A stretch of 64,000 nucleotides of DNA from Lactobacillus sp. (lineage in GTDB: Bacteria > Bacillota > Bacilli > Lactobacillales > Lactobacillaceae). This document shows positions 47,607 through 56,244 of the stretch, one piece after another (position 1 is the stretch's first letter; the number at the start of each line of letters is the position of its first letter). The stretch spans positions 28,103 through 92,102 of the forward strand of contig NZ_JAAVAU010000004.1 of NCBI RefSeq assembly GCF_014803895.1, written 5' to 3'. The position numbers and the translations under genes were made by a program. A model generated the notes under the pieces. The model ran no database searches and was not told the DNA's origin. It saw only the letters and a list, made by a program, of their open reading frames with translations.

Positions 47607-48010
47607 AAAAAGAAGTTTTTAATTATGTAAGACATATCTTGCAAGAGTATAACCGAGTTCCAGGCTATATTGATGCTCGTGAGCGTGCAATTATGCGTCC
47701 ACCTATTTCTAGTGTTGATGAAAATGTTGGCGGAGGTAAAGGGAGTAAAGTAGACCGAGGCGTTGAAAATATGGCGGTTACCTTAGCTGATGATGCAAGC
47801 CTTAATTTCTTAAAAGAAAGTAGACAAACAGTTAGTTTTTTTCTCAATCGCTGTGATGATGAAACTCATGAAATCATTGAACGACTTTATATAAAAGGCG
47901 ATTTGACAATGGACGGAGTGGCAAAAGCGGTGAACCTTAGTGAAAGGCAATGCAGACGCAAAAGAACAGCATTTTTCGGTAAAATTGCAGATGCAATGGG
48001 CTTTTATTAA
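47603..48010 (+). CDS. ArpU-family late transcription regulator
   Basis: Protein of 135 aa with a C-terminal sigma-like helix-turn-helix (LTMDGVAKAVNLSERQCRRKRTAFFGKIADAMG). ArpU/RinA-type proteins sit just before terS and switch on the packaging and structural operon. The upstream half is helical (FLNRCDDETHEIIERLY). Its probable target site lies immediately downstream. Confidence 0.85.
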   Translation: MKKEVFNYVRHILQEYNRVPGYIDARERAIMRPPISSVDENVGGGKGSKVDRGVENMAVTLADDASLNFLKESRQTVSFFLNRCDDETHEIIERLYIKGDLTMDGVAKAVNLSERQCRRKRTAFFGKIADAMGFY

Positions 48011-48012
48011 AA

Positions 48013-48060
48013 AAGATGTCCCTAAGATGTCCGAAATGAGAGTAAAAAACGTTGTATTAT
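48013..48060 (+). promoter_or_regulatory. Candidate activator-dependent late promoter
   Basis: Two direct repeats AAGATGTCC (48013-48021 and 48024-48032, 11-bp period) stand 22 bp before a TATTAT (48055-48060). No -35 hexamer is visible, which fits an activator such as ArpU. Transcription would start near 48067. Confidence 0.55.
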
Positions 48061-48066
48061 AGTAAT

Positions 48067-48169
48067 GTGAAGTTTTTGGATAACAAAAAATCTCTTTCTT
48101 AGGCTGTTTGGGGTTCGATTCCTCAAACAGTCATTTTTCTAAGTCGGCATTAATATGTCGGCTTTTTTT
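48067..48169 (+). ncRNA. Putative leader/small RNA with a tRNA T-arm-like minihelix
   Basis: Nucleotides 48102-48113 pair with 48121-48132 (12 bp, two G-U) around the loop TTCGATT, a perfect tRNA T-loop closed by G-C. This equals a tRNA acceptor-plus-T-arm minihelix without D and anticodon arms. A terminator (48142-48169) ends the transcript. No complete tRNA can be folded here. Confidence 0.5.
48142..48169 (+). terminator. Intrinsic terminator upstream of terS
   Basis: AGTCGGCAT-TAAT-ATGTCGGCT, nine pairs with two G-U, followed by a run of T. Confidence 0.75.
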
Positions 48170-48204
48170 GATTCCTACATGTATGTAAAAGAGGTGAGTG
48201 ATGT

Positions 48205-48729
48205 GTGAAACTAACACCAAAACAACAAAAATTTTGTGATGAATATTTAAAGAGTGGCAATGCTACACAGGCTTATACTTTGGCTTACTCCACAAAAAAC
48301 ATGGGTAAGCAATCCATAAGTGTGGAAGCACACAAAACCCTAAAAAAGCCCTCAATTCAAGCTTATATCAACGACAGAATGAACGAAGAAAGCGAACATA
48401 AGATAGCTAGTGCCCAAGAAGTACTTGCTTACTTAACTCGTGTTTTTTCTGGGCAAGAAACAGAAACGGTTACTACTCCGAGGGGAGTAATAATACCGAA
48501 TGTTCCGGTTAAAGCTAGTGATAGATTAAGTGCAGCTAAGGAACTGCTTAAGAGATACCCAACTGATCCAATTGCTGCCGCTAAGCTAGATAAGATTAGA
48601 GCAGAAACAGCTTTAACGCGTGCTAAAGTGAAGGCTATGGAAGCTTTGACCAGTGATGATAACGCTAAGCTTAATGAATTGCTTGATAAAGTGACACAGA
48701 GTGTGAACGATGAGTATTCTAACGACTAA
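48205..48729 (+). CDS. terS: Terminase small subunit
   Basis: TerS of 174 aa (terminase_2 type): KLTPKQQKFCDEYLKSGNATQAYTLAYS at the N-terminal DNA-binding part and a helical oligomerisation region. It recognises the packaging site. GTG 48205 with GAGGTGAG. It overlaps terL by 20 bases. Confidence 0.93.
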   Translation: MKLTPKQQKFCDEYLKSGNATQAYTLAYSTKNMGKQSISVEAHKTLKKPSIQAYINDRMNEESEHKIASAQEVLAYLTRVFSGQETETVTTPRGVIIPNVPVKASDRLSAAKELLKRYPTDPIAAAKLDKIRAETALTRAKVKAMEALTSDDNAKLNELLDKVTQSVNDEYSND

Positions 48730-49936
48730 GCAAAGTGACGTACTATATAGTTATTTGCACGATGATTGGAAGATGTTGATTTTAGCTGGTGCTAAGCGGT
48801 CCGGTAAAACTTACCTTAACAACTTTATTTTCCTCCTTGAGCTGCGACGGGTGGCAAAACTTGCCAAAAAGAATAAAGACCCGCACCCGCAAGTAATTCT
48901 GGCTGGATTTAGTAGTAACACGATTTATAACAACGTTATCGCAGCTATCGAAAATCAATTTGGCATTAGTTTAAAAGCAGACCGGCACGGTCACTACAGC
49001 CTATGGGGTGTGGATATTGTACCTAGCTATACTGGTAATTTGAAAGGTATGAGTTCTATTCGTGGTATGACTGCTTATTTTGCTTATGTAAACGAAGCAT
49101 CCCTAGCAGTGAAGGAAGTTTTTCAAGAAATCCTTTCCCGCTGTAGTGTAGAGGGAAGCAGAGTTATTTGTGATACTAACCCAGATAATCCTCAACACTG
49201 GCTAAAAGTTGATTACATTGATAATCACGATCCTAAAGCCCGTATCAAAACTTTTAGTTTTACGATTGACGATAATACTGTCCTTTCACAGGATTATGTG
49301 CAGTCTTTCAAAGCCCAAACCCCGAAAGGTGTTTTTTATGATCGTGATATCTTAGGTTTATGGGCTATGGGTGAAGGCTTGGTATATAGCGACTTTGATA
49401 AGGTTGTTATGATGGTAGATGAAAGCGAACTTCCAGAAAATTTAATGTATTATGCTGGTGTTGACTGGGGATTCGCTGAAGGACACAATGGGTCGATAGT
49501 GCTTTTAGGTGACGACCCTCACACGGGGATTACTTACCTAATTAAAGAAATTACCGAAATTCATAAGTATATCGATTGGTGGAAAAACCGAGCTTTAGAA
49601 CTTCAAGAACAGTATGGTGATATAAATTTCTGGTGTGATAGTGCCCGACCTGAGTATGTGGGTACTTTTCAAGAAGCAGGACTGAATGCTAGAAATGCTA
49701 AAAAAGCTGTAATGCCAGGTGTGGAAGCAGTTGGTAAGAAAATAACTAGTGATAAGTTTAGAGTCGTTAAACAGGGTGTTAGATTGTTTCTAGATGAAAT
49801 TTACCAGTATACATGGAATCCAATTACTGGTGAACCTTTTAAACGCAATGATGATGTGATGGACGCTACTAGATATGCAGTTTACAATCAACGTTCACAC
49901 GATAATATTGAATTTATGAGTAACGATTTATTTTAG
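48710..49936 (+). CDS. terL: Terminase large subunit (PBSX family)
   Basis: Packaging ATPase-nuclease of 408 aa. Walker A AGAKRSGKT, Walker B region with AYFAYVNEAS, then nuclease motifs GVDWGFAEG and FWCDSARPEY, ending DDVMDATRYAVY. Full family length. Confidence 0.95.
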   Translation: MSILTTKQSDVLYSYLHDDWKMLILAGAKRSGKTYLNNFIFLLELRRVAKLAKKNKDPHPQVILAGFSSNTIYNNVIAAIENQFGISLKADRHGHYSLWGVDIVPSYTGNLKGMSSIRGMTAYFAYVNEASLAVKEVFQEILSRCSVEGSRVICDTNPDNPQHWLKVDYIDNHDPKARIKTFSFTIDDNTVLSQDYVQSFKAQTPKGVFYDRDILGLWAMGEGLVYSDFDKVVMMVDESELPENLMYYAGVDWGFAEGHNGSIVLLGDDPHTGITYLIKEITEIHKYIDWWKNRALELQEQYGDINFWCDSARPEYVGTFQEAGLNARNAKKAVMPGVEAVGKKITSDKFRVVKQGVRLFLDEIYQYTWNPITGEPFKRNDDVMDATRYAVYNQRSHDNIEFMSNDLF

Positions 49937-49951
49937 ATAGGAGTAGGGGTA

Positions 49952-51307
49952 ATGAAAACCCAAGTTTTGAAAAACGGGGTATTTACTTACCCTAAAGGTG
50001 AAGAACTCACAGCTTATGATGTAATGGATTTCATTAACAAAAACAGAGTTTTATCTAGAAAATACCACAAGTATATGAATTACTATGTTGGTAAACACGC
50101 CATTTTAAACAAGCCTAACGGCGTAAATGGTGAGCCAGTAAAAATTGTTGATAATGTACCAAAATACTTAGTAGATACTTACAACGGTTTTTTTACAGGT
50201 ATTGAGCCTAAAATTGCACTTGATGATGATAGTGCAAACAATGCACTACAAAAATGGAACGGTGAAGCATCAATTTATGATAAGCTTAGCGAATTGTCTA
50301 AGCAGGTTGATGTATATGGCCGTTCCTATTTGTTTGCTTATCAAGATGATGATGGTAACACATGCTTAGCAGTGGCTAAGCCTACGCATAGCTTTATGGT
50401 TTATGACAATACAGTGAGTCAAAAGCCTATCTGCTTTGTGACGTATGGCAAAAATAGTGAAGGGATGCTACTTGCTACAGTCTACTATGCTAACCATGTT
50501 GTGGATGTTATCAACGGCGAAATTTATGATCATCAATTTGATAATAACAATCTTAAAGATGGTATCAACGTGTATAACCAAGTGCCGGCAATAGAATTTT
50601 ATGAGACTACAGAACGCCAAAGCTTATATGGAGCAGGCACTTTAAGCCTCATCGATGCGCTTGATGATACACTGAGTCAAAAACTGGATAACATCAACTA
50701 CATTGCAGAGTGTTATATGTATCTTTTAGGGGCTAAGGTCGATGAAAAGGACCTAGCAAAAATGCGCCAAAATCGCTTTATTAATGCAGCAGGTCCAGAC
50801 GCTAAAGACCTCAAAATTGGCTTTCTACAGCGTCCAGATGGTGACAACCTAGAAGAACACATGATTAAACACTTAACTGATGCTATCCATCAAAACACCG
50901 GTATTCCAGATTTACGTGATGAAGCTTTTGGTGGCAATGTTTCGGGGGTAGCGATTAGATACAAGCTTATGAACATGGAAAACCGTGCCATGAATAAGGA
51001 ACGTAAGTTTAAATCAGCCCTTAAAAAGCTTTATAAAATTATTTTCAGTCCTATCACCAATGTAGAAGTACCTGAAGACGATTGGAGTCAGCTAAAATTT
51101 AAATTTACCCGTAACATTCCGGCTAACTTGTCAAATGAAGCATCAATTGCCGCAAGTCTTAAAGGCATTGTTAGTGATGAAACCCTTCTTAGTGTGCTGT
51201 CAATTGTAGATGATCCACAAAGTGAACTGGATAGAGTCAATCAAGAAAAGCAAGACCAGCTTAAGATAGCACTAAATGCAACGGACAGTGACTTAAATGG
51301 CAAGTAG
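49952..51307 (+). CDS. Portal protein (SPP1 gp6-like)
   Basis: Portal of 451 aa: KYMNYYVGKHAIL near the N-terminus, the core VDVYGRSYLFAYQDDDGN, and LRDEAFGGNVSGVAIRYKLMNMENRA, the hallmark of SPP1-type portals. It forms the dodecameric DNA channel and overlaps the MuF gene by 11 bases. Confidence 0.93.
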   Translation: MKTQVLKNGVFTYPKGEELTAYDVMDFINKNRVLSRKYHKYMNYYVGKHAILNKPNGVNGEPVKIVDNVPKYLVDTYNGFFTGIEPKIALDDDSANNALQKWNGEASIYDKLSELSKQVDVYGRSYLFAYQDDDGNTCLAVAKPTHSFMVYDNTVSQKPICFVTYGKNSEGMLLATVYYANHVVDVINGEIYDHQFDNNNLKDGINVYNQVPAIEFYETTERQSLYGAGTLSLIDALDDTLSQKLDNINYIAECYMYLLGAKVDEKDLAKMRQNRFINAAGPDAKDLKIGFLQRPDGDNLEEHMIKHLTDAIHQNTGIPDLRDEAFGGNVSGVAIRYKLMNMENRAMNKERKFKSALKKLYKIIFSPITNVEVPEDDWSQLKFKFTRNIPANLSNEASIAASLKGIVSDETLLSVLSIVDDPQSELDRVNQEKQDQLKIALNATDSDLNGK

Positions 51308-53195
51308 TTACTGGAAGCAGCGTTTAGCCCAAGAAAAAAAGTGGCAAGAACAGCAAGATGAAGCAGATGTAAATTTTGACACTTTAATAGAAAAACGATA
51401 TCGCAATGTAATCAATGATATTGATGACTTGATAGATCGTGAAGTTAGCCGCTTAAATGCTAAGACTGGCACAAACTATAGTCAGATGATGAAAGATGTT
51501 ACTACTGGCGATATCGAACGGTTTGAAGCTGAAGCAGAAAAACTAGTCAAACGTGCTGAAGAAATCCGTAAGAGTGGCAAAAAGGTAACTTTAAAGGATT
51601 TCACCGATGAAGAAAATCTTAGAATGAAGATTTACAATGCTACTATGCGCATTAATCGGCTTGAATATCTTAAAAGTATGACTGGTGCATATTTAACTCA
51701 TGTAACGATGGATATCAGCGACGATTTGCGAGAACGGCTTACTAACGAAGTCATTGCAGAGCAAAAAAGACAAGCTGGTTTACTTGGTAAATTTTTGCCT
51801 GATTATGATTTTAAGGCTAGTTACACCACACAAAGCATAGTGATGCAGAGTATGGCAGGGGCAACATGGTCAAGCAGATTGTGGAGGTCACAGGATACTT
51901 TAAAGGCAAATCTAGACAGAGTTTTAACTACTGGTTTTGTCACAGGAGAACATCCACGTGTTTTAGCCCGCAAGCTTAAAGACCAAGTAGCAAGTACGGT
52001 TAAAAATGCCACTTATGTTACTGAAAGAATTGCCAGAACTGAGAGTTCTCGGGTGCAGTATGATGTGCAGTATAATGCAATTAAAGACAACGGTTTTACA
52101 CAAGCTTGGTATTTTGCCGAACGTAACGCTTGTAAGATTTGTCAAAAATACGCAGATCATAAATATCCTGGTGAAGATGAACTTGGTGTATATGATTTAA
52201 AAGATGTGCCTCGCATCCCTTTAGATACACACCCTAATTGCCGTTGTTCAATCAGTTCTTACATGAGCGATGATGTGCTTGATGAGTTTATTAAAGAGCC
52301 TGAAAATAGTGAGGCACCTAAGGAATTAGATGACTTAAAGAAAGTAGATTTACCGGGTCTTTTAGATAAAGGCATTAAGGATTATCTAACTGAAGAATGG
52401 GATCATTATTTAGCAGCTGAAGATATGTCATATAGACCGTTAAGTAAAGAACGTTTGAATAAAGCTACTAAAGAAATGAAATCTCAATTTGCTAAGCTTA
52501 ATGAGATGATTAGTAGTAAAGAAAACGATATTCAAATGTACATTGAACCGGTCAACCTGAAAAAAGTTTTAAAGGATGGTTTTAAAAATCAATTAGAAAC
52601 AAATAGTTCAGGTGGTTTCTTAGATACTCAAACACGCAGAAACGTTGAATGGAAAATTTTTACTGATGAAAGTGAAGAAATGTATGAAGAATATATGAAG
52701 AGACCACCTGAAGATTTTGCCTTATATGGCAGAATTGGTAAGCAAAGCTCATATTATCCTAGAACTGCTAGAAATTATGGAGAAATCGCAGTTCACTTTA
52801 ATAAAAATATTAAAGATAGAACCACTTATACAATAGGAGATAGTTTGGCGAAAGGTTTTTCATCAATTGAAAGTGTGGATACTTGGAAGGCTGCAAAAAT
52901 TGGTGAAGAAAGTCCAACCTATATAGCACCTGTTGGAGGCAGTGGACGCAAATTGTGGTCTATGTATGACATTTTTGAAGAAGATAATATTCACTTTATG
53001 GATAAATACAAAACCATTGATGATATGACTGATGATTTTAGAAAACCTCCTTATGTTGAGGCACAAATACATGGTAAAGTTACTGCAAAAGATATTGCAT
53101 TTGTAGAAATCCCTGAAAATATTAAGGCAAAAAGTTTAATTTCAGAATTAGAAAAAATGGATATCCCATACAAGATAAGAAAGCTTAGTTCTTAA
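51297..53195 (+). CDS. MuF-type minor head protein with toxin-like DUF3626-type C-terminus
   Basis: Protein of 632 aa. Residues 1-~320 form the MuF minor capsid part, ending in NACKICQKYADHKYP...HPNCRCSISSYMS. An extra domain of ~280 residues follows: LKDGFKNQLETNSSGGFLD, YGRIGK, NYGEIAVHFNKNIKDRTTYTIGDSL, and YVEAQIHGKVTAKDI near the end. This order resembles DUF3626 as I remember it. MuF proteins with such C-termini are described as phage polymorphic toxins. The activity (possibly ADP-ribosyltransferase-like) is inference. The gene behind it may encode immunity. Confidence 0.85.
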   Translation: MASSYWKQRLAQEKKWQEQQDEADVNFDTLIEKRYRNVINDIDDLIDREVSRLNAKTGTNYSQMMKDVTTGDIERFEAEAEKLVKRAEEIRKSGKKVTLKDFTDEENLRMKIYNATMRINRLEYLKSMTGAYLTHVTMDISDDLRERLTNEVIAEQKRQAGLLGKFLPDYDFKASYTTQSIVMQSMAGATWSSRLWRSQDTLKANLDRVLTTGFVTGEHPRVLARKLKDQVASTVKNATYVTERIARTESSRVQYDVQYNAIKDNGFTQAWYFAERNACKICQKYADHKYPGEDELGVYDLKDVPRIPLDTHPNCRCSISSYMSDDVLDEFIKEPENSEAPKELDDLKKVDLPGLLDKGIKDYLTEEWDHYLAAEDMSYRPLSKERLNKATKEMKSQFAKLNEMISSKENDIQMYIEPVNLKKVLKDGFKNQLETNSSGGFLDTQTRRNVEWKIFTDESEEMYEEYMKRPPEDFALYGRIGKQSSYYPRTARNYGEIAVHFNKNIKDRTTYTIGDSLAKGFSSIESVDTWKAAKIGEESPTYIAPVGGSGRKLWSMYDIFEEDNIHFMDKYKTIDDMTDDFRKPPYVEAQIHGKVTAKDIAFVEIPENIKAKSLISELEKMDIPYKIRKLSS

Positions 53196-53224
53196 TATAC
53201 TTAAGTAAAAGGATGGTGATTATT

Positions 53225-53629
53225 ATGGCAAAATTACAAGTATTAGCTATTTCCGAGACATATCACAATGTTCTCTTTGGATATAAAAATATGTTTTGGT
53301 TATATAATTGGTTCTTTAAAGATGTCGATGGCTTGGACTATGGAATAGCTAGAACATTGAACCATTACAAAGATTATAAATATGGCTTTTTAAAATCACC
53401 TTTTACTGAAGAACAGACCGAGAAAATCATTAAAGAAACGGAAAAACTTATTCCCGAGCGACTTGAGGCGATGAAAGATTTTTATCACTTTAATGATGAA
53501 GAAGTAAAAAAAGCTGTAGCTATGGGATATTTGGCAGAATTGGATTACTTTAATAATCAAGTTCACAAAATAGTATATCCAGGTGTTGAAGGTAAAAATA
53601 ATCCTAACAAGGATATTAGATATATTTGA
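53225..53629 (+). CDS. Candidate immunity protein of the MuF toxin
   Basis: Protein of 134 aa from ATG 53225 (MAKLQVLAISETYHNVLFG), with AAAGGATGG upstream. Aromatic-rich N-terminal half (NMFWLYNWFFKDVDGLDYGIARTLNHYKDYKYG) and a helical C-terminal half. It has no structural-protein family I recognise and stands 29 bases after the MuF-toxin gene in the head operon. The immunity role is inferred from position and size only. Confidence 0.6.
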   Translation: MAKLQVLAISETYHNVLFGYKNMFWLYNWFFKDVDGLDYGIARTLNHYKDYKYGFLKSPFTEEQTEKIIKETEKLIPERLEAMKDFYHFNDEEVKKAVAMGYLAELDYFNNQVHKIVYPGVEGKNNPNKDIRYI

Positions 53630-53637
53630 GGCATAAT

Positions 53638-53956
53638 ATGGCTAATAATGATTATTTTTCAATAGCATATAAAATCTTAAGTTATCTTAAATACTGTTAT
53701 GAACGTGGATATTTTGCAGCCTTCTACATTCAAGATATCTAAGGTGCAATTTATTCAAACTTTAAAAATGTTATCAAATGACGGTTATATTAAAGGTATT
53801 AAATTCCATCCTACAAAGATGGGAAATATTTTAATAGGCTTAGAAAATATTGAAGTAACAAGTGATGGACTCCAATACTTAGCTGAAAATTCAATGATGA
53901 AAAAAGCCTATAAAGTTTTTAAAGAAGTTAGAGACTGGCTTCCAGTATTTAAATAA
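53638..53956 (+). pseudogene. yjcQ-family gene broken by a frameshift
   Basis: The start with RBS (GAGG 53628-53631, ATG 53638) gives MANNDYFSIAYKILSYLKYCYERG, the family N-terminus, then soon stops in this frame. From about 53699 another frame continues with the YjcQ body (FKISKVQFIQTLKMLSNDGYIKGIKF ... EVTSDGLQYLAENS) to 53956. A one-base gain or loss near 53697-53705 explains it. A short form from ATG 53699 has no RBS. Confidence 0.75.
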
Positions 53957-53967
53957 TTAACTCTAAG

Positions 53968-53998
53968 CAGTTAATCACAACGTGGTTAGCTGTTTTTT
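53968..53998 (+). terminator. Terminator inside the head operon
   Basis: CAGTTAATCAC / GTGGTTAGCTG, 11 pairs with two G-U, 3-nt loop, then six T. It closes the toxin/immunity/yjcQ cassette before the scaffold gene. Confidence 0.75.
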
Positions 53999-54080
53999 AT
54001 TGCCTTTTTCCTTGATACAGGCTTAAAAGAAATCATGAGTAGAGAGTTGAACCGCTAACTTTAAAAGTGAGGTATGTAAA

Positions 54081-54611
54081 ATGGCAGAAGAAAAACAAGA
54101 ACAATCAAGTGTGGGAGAAACTGAAAAGACTTTCACTCAAGATCAAGTAAATGAAATGATTAAGAAACGCATAGAGCGTGAACGTAAAGACCAAGCAGAA
54201 AAGATTACTGCAGCTAAAGATGAGGCTACTAAGCTTGCTAAGATGAACCGTGACCAAAAGAACGAATACGAATTAAAACAAGCAAAGCAAGTAGCAAGTG
54301 ATGCACAATCCAAGCTTGCTAAGTATGAAATGCGAGATCAAGCGTGCCAAATGCTTAAAGATGAAGACGTTTCTTTAACTAGTGATGAGCTTAGCTTGGT
54401 TGTAACCGATGATGCGAAAACTACACAGGACAATGTGAAATTGGTATCTGACTTAGTAAAGCGCATCAAAAATGAAGTTCGTGAAGATTTTAGAAAAGGT
54501 AAAACTCCAGTTGTAAAAAATAACACCATGACTAAAAAAGAAATCATGGGCATTAAAGACACTAATGCACGGTTAAAAGCGATTGGAGAACACCGAGATT
54601 TATTTAACTAG
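54081..54611 (+). CDS. Capsid scaffold protein (DUF4355-like)
   Basis: Highly charged coiled-coil protein of 176 aa (FTQDQVNEMIKKRIERERKDQAEKITAAKDEATKLAKMNRDQKNEYE), typical of gp7-like scaffolds that shape the prohead. It lies directly before the major capsid gene. Confidence 0.87.
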   Translation: MAEEKQEQSSVGETEKTFTQDQVNEMIKKRIERERKDQAEKITAAKDEATKLAKMNRDQKNEYELKQAKQVASDAQSKLAKYEMRDQACQMLKDEDVSLTSDELSLVVTDDAKTTQDNVKLVSDLVKRIKNEVREDFRKGKTPVVKNNTMTKKEIMGIKDTNARLKAIGEHRDLFN

Positions 54612-54627
54612 ATAGGAGAAAAATAAA

Positions 54628-55533
54628 ATGGCAGTAGATTCAAATACAAACATGGCAGCAGATTTAGTCAACATTTCCATTGATTTCAGGGAACGCTTTA
54701 ATGACAATATCAAGAAACTTCAAGAAGCTTTGGGTATTGCCCGCTTAACCTCAATGAGTCAAGGTAACCAAATCAAGATTTACAAATCTGAAGTTACCAA
54801 GGCTAACAAATCTGTGGGTGAAGGCGAAACTATTCCATTAAGCAAGGTAACTAAGAAGTTAGCTAAGACTGTTACCCTTGACTATGGAAAGTATCGTAAA
54901 TTAACCACCGCAGAATCAATTCAAGCTAATGGCTTTGAAGAAGCAGTTACTGAAACTGATAATAAGCTTTTAAGAGAAATTCAAAAGGGCTTGAAAACAG
55001 ATTTCTTTGGCTTTATGACTGGCTTAACCGGTACTACTACAGCAACTGCAGACACTTTCAAGGCTGGTATTGCTAAGACCTTGGGACAAATGGCAGTTCA
55101 ATGGGAAGACTATGATGTAGAACCTGTTCTTTTCATCAATCCAATCGATTTTTATGATTACTTAGCTAAGGCAGAATTGACTACACAAACGGCATTCGGC
55201 TTGAATTACATTAAAGATTTCATGGGCTTTAGTAAAGTGGTCATGAACACTGCAATCCCACAAGGTAAGATTTACGCAACTCCAAGTGAAAACATCAACT
55301 TAGCTTACGCTAACGTCAATGGTGGTGCTTTAAATCGTGCATTTAACTTTACTACCGATGAAACTGGCTTGATTGGTGTAACTCATAATGCCGTAAATGA
55401 AAACTTAACTTATCAAACTGTAATTGTTAATGGTATGGTGATGTTCCCAGAACGTACTGATGGCATTATTGAAACTACTATCAGTGAAGGCAATAATTCA
55501 AACACCCCATCTGGTAGTAACCAAGGTGAATAA
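54628..55533 (+). CDS. Major capsid protein
   Basis: HK97-fold capsid protein of 301 aa. Seen: GNQIKIYKSEVTKANKSVGEGETIPLSKVTKKLAKTVTLDYGKYRK and VLFINPIDFYDYLAKAEL. TAGGAG precedes ATG 54628; it follows the scaffold gene by 16 bases. The C-terminus is a Ser/Asn/Gly tail. Confidence 0.9.
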   Translation: MAVDSNTNMAADLVNISIDFRERFNDNIKKLQEALGIARLTSMSQGNQIKIYKSEVTKANKSVGEGETIPLSKVTKKLAKTVTLDYGKYRKLTTAESIQANGFEEAVTETDNKLLREIQKGLKTDFFGFMTGLTGTTTATADTFKAGIAKTLGQMAVQWEDYDVEPVLFINPIDFYDYLAKAELTTQTAFGLNYIKDFMGFSKVVMNTAIPQGKIYATPSENINLAYANVNGGALNRAFNFTTDETGLIGVTHNAVNENLTYQTVIVNGMVMFPERTDGIIETTISEGNNSNTPSGSNQGE

Positions 55534-55535
55534 CC

Positions 55536-55928
55536 ATGGATGAGCCGGTAAGCTTAGATGAATTAAAAACCATGTTGCAGCTTAAAGAGAGTGACATGGA
55601 CGATGTTTTAAAGCTTATCATCCACAATACAGTGCTTCAAACTCGCTTTAAGTTGGGTTTAAAGAGTGATGAAGATTTCCCTAGTGAAATGTCTTATATT
55701 CCCTTACAAGTTTGTGTAAAGCGCTATAACAAGCTTAAAAACGAGGGTATGAGTCAATACACGCAAGAAGGCGAAAGTATCACTTTTAGTGCTAATGATT
55801 TTGACGAATTTTTAGACGACTTGGACGAATGGAAGCAAGATAATAACGATACCGGCGTGTTAGTTCATTTTTATAACCCTTATCGAATGAAAGAACATGA
55901 TAACAATGAGAATGACGCACAAAGTTAA
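55536..55928 (+). CDS. Head-tail connector protein (gp6/gp15-like)
   Basis: Protein of 130 aa starting SLDELKTMLQLKESDMDDVLKLIIHNTVLQTRFKLGL, the usual helical adaptor that binds the portal. Position after the capsid gene agrees. Confidence 0.82.
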   Translation: MDEPVSLDELKTMLQLKESDMDDVLKLIIHNTVLQTRFKLGLKSDEDFPSEMSYIPLQVCVKRYNKLKNEGMSQYTQEGESITFSANDFDEFLDDLDEWKQDNNDTGVLVHFYNPYRMKEHDNNENDAQS

Positions 55929-56244
55929 ATTTTATCGTAGTGATAGCTTCTATGATCCAGATGCACATGAGTTTGCGGATGATGTAAAAGTAGTTCATGA
56001 GGACATGGCTAATGTTACTGATATGGGGACTAATCGCAGTCAAGAACTGCTAGGGAACTATGTAAAACAAGCTAAGGTAGTGCGTTTATTGCATCCCTTA
56101 CACACCGTTTTTGATTATCTAACGATTGATAACAGTGATACACACTATAGAATGCAAACACAACGCACGCCACTTAAGGGATATACACTGATTGTAGGTG
56201 AAGATATTGCGAACAATCAAAATGCGGGGGCTGAAAGAACTTAG
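55906..56244 (+). CDS. Head closure / head-tail adaptor protein
   Basis: Protein of 112 aa (MRMTHKVKFYRSDSFYDPDAHEF... VVRLLHPLHTVFDYLTID) of the SPP1 gp16-type stopper family. Overlaps genes on both sides. ATG 55906 is chosen; 55897 and 55912 are alternatives without better RBS. Confidence 0.78.
   Translation: MRMTHKVKFYRSDSFYDPDAHEFADDVKVVHEDMANVTDMGTNRSQELLGNYVKQAKVVRLLHPLHTVFDYLTIDNSDTHYRMQTQRTPLKGYTLIVGEDIANNQNAGAERT

Noticed and set aside
48046..48133. Complete tRNA gene with GGTTCGATTCC box
   Set aside because: No separate acceptor 5' strand, D arm or anticodon arm can be placed upstream; only the T-arm-like minihelix folds.
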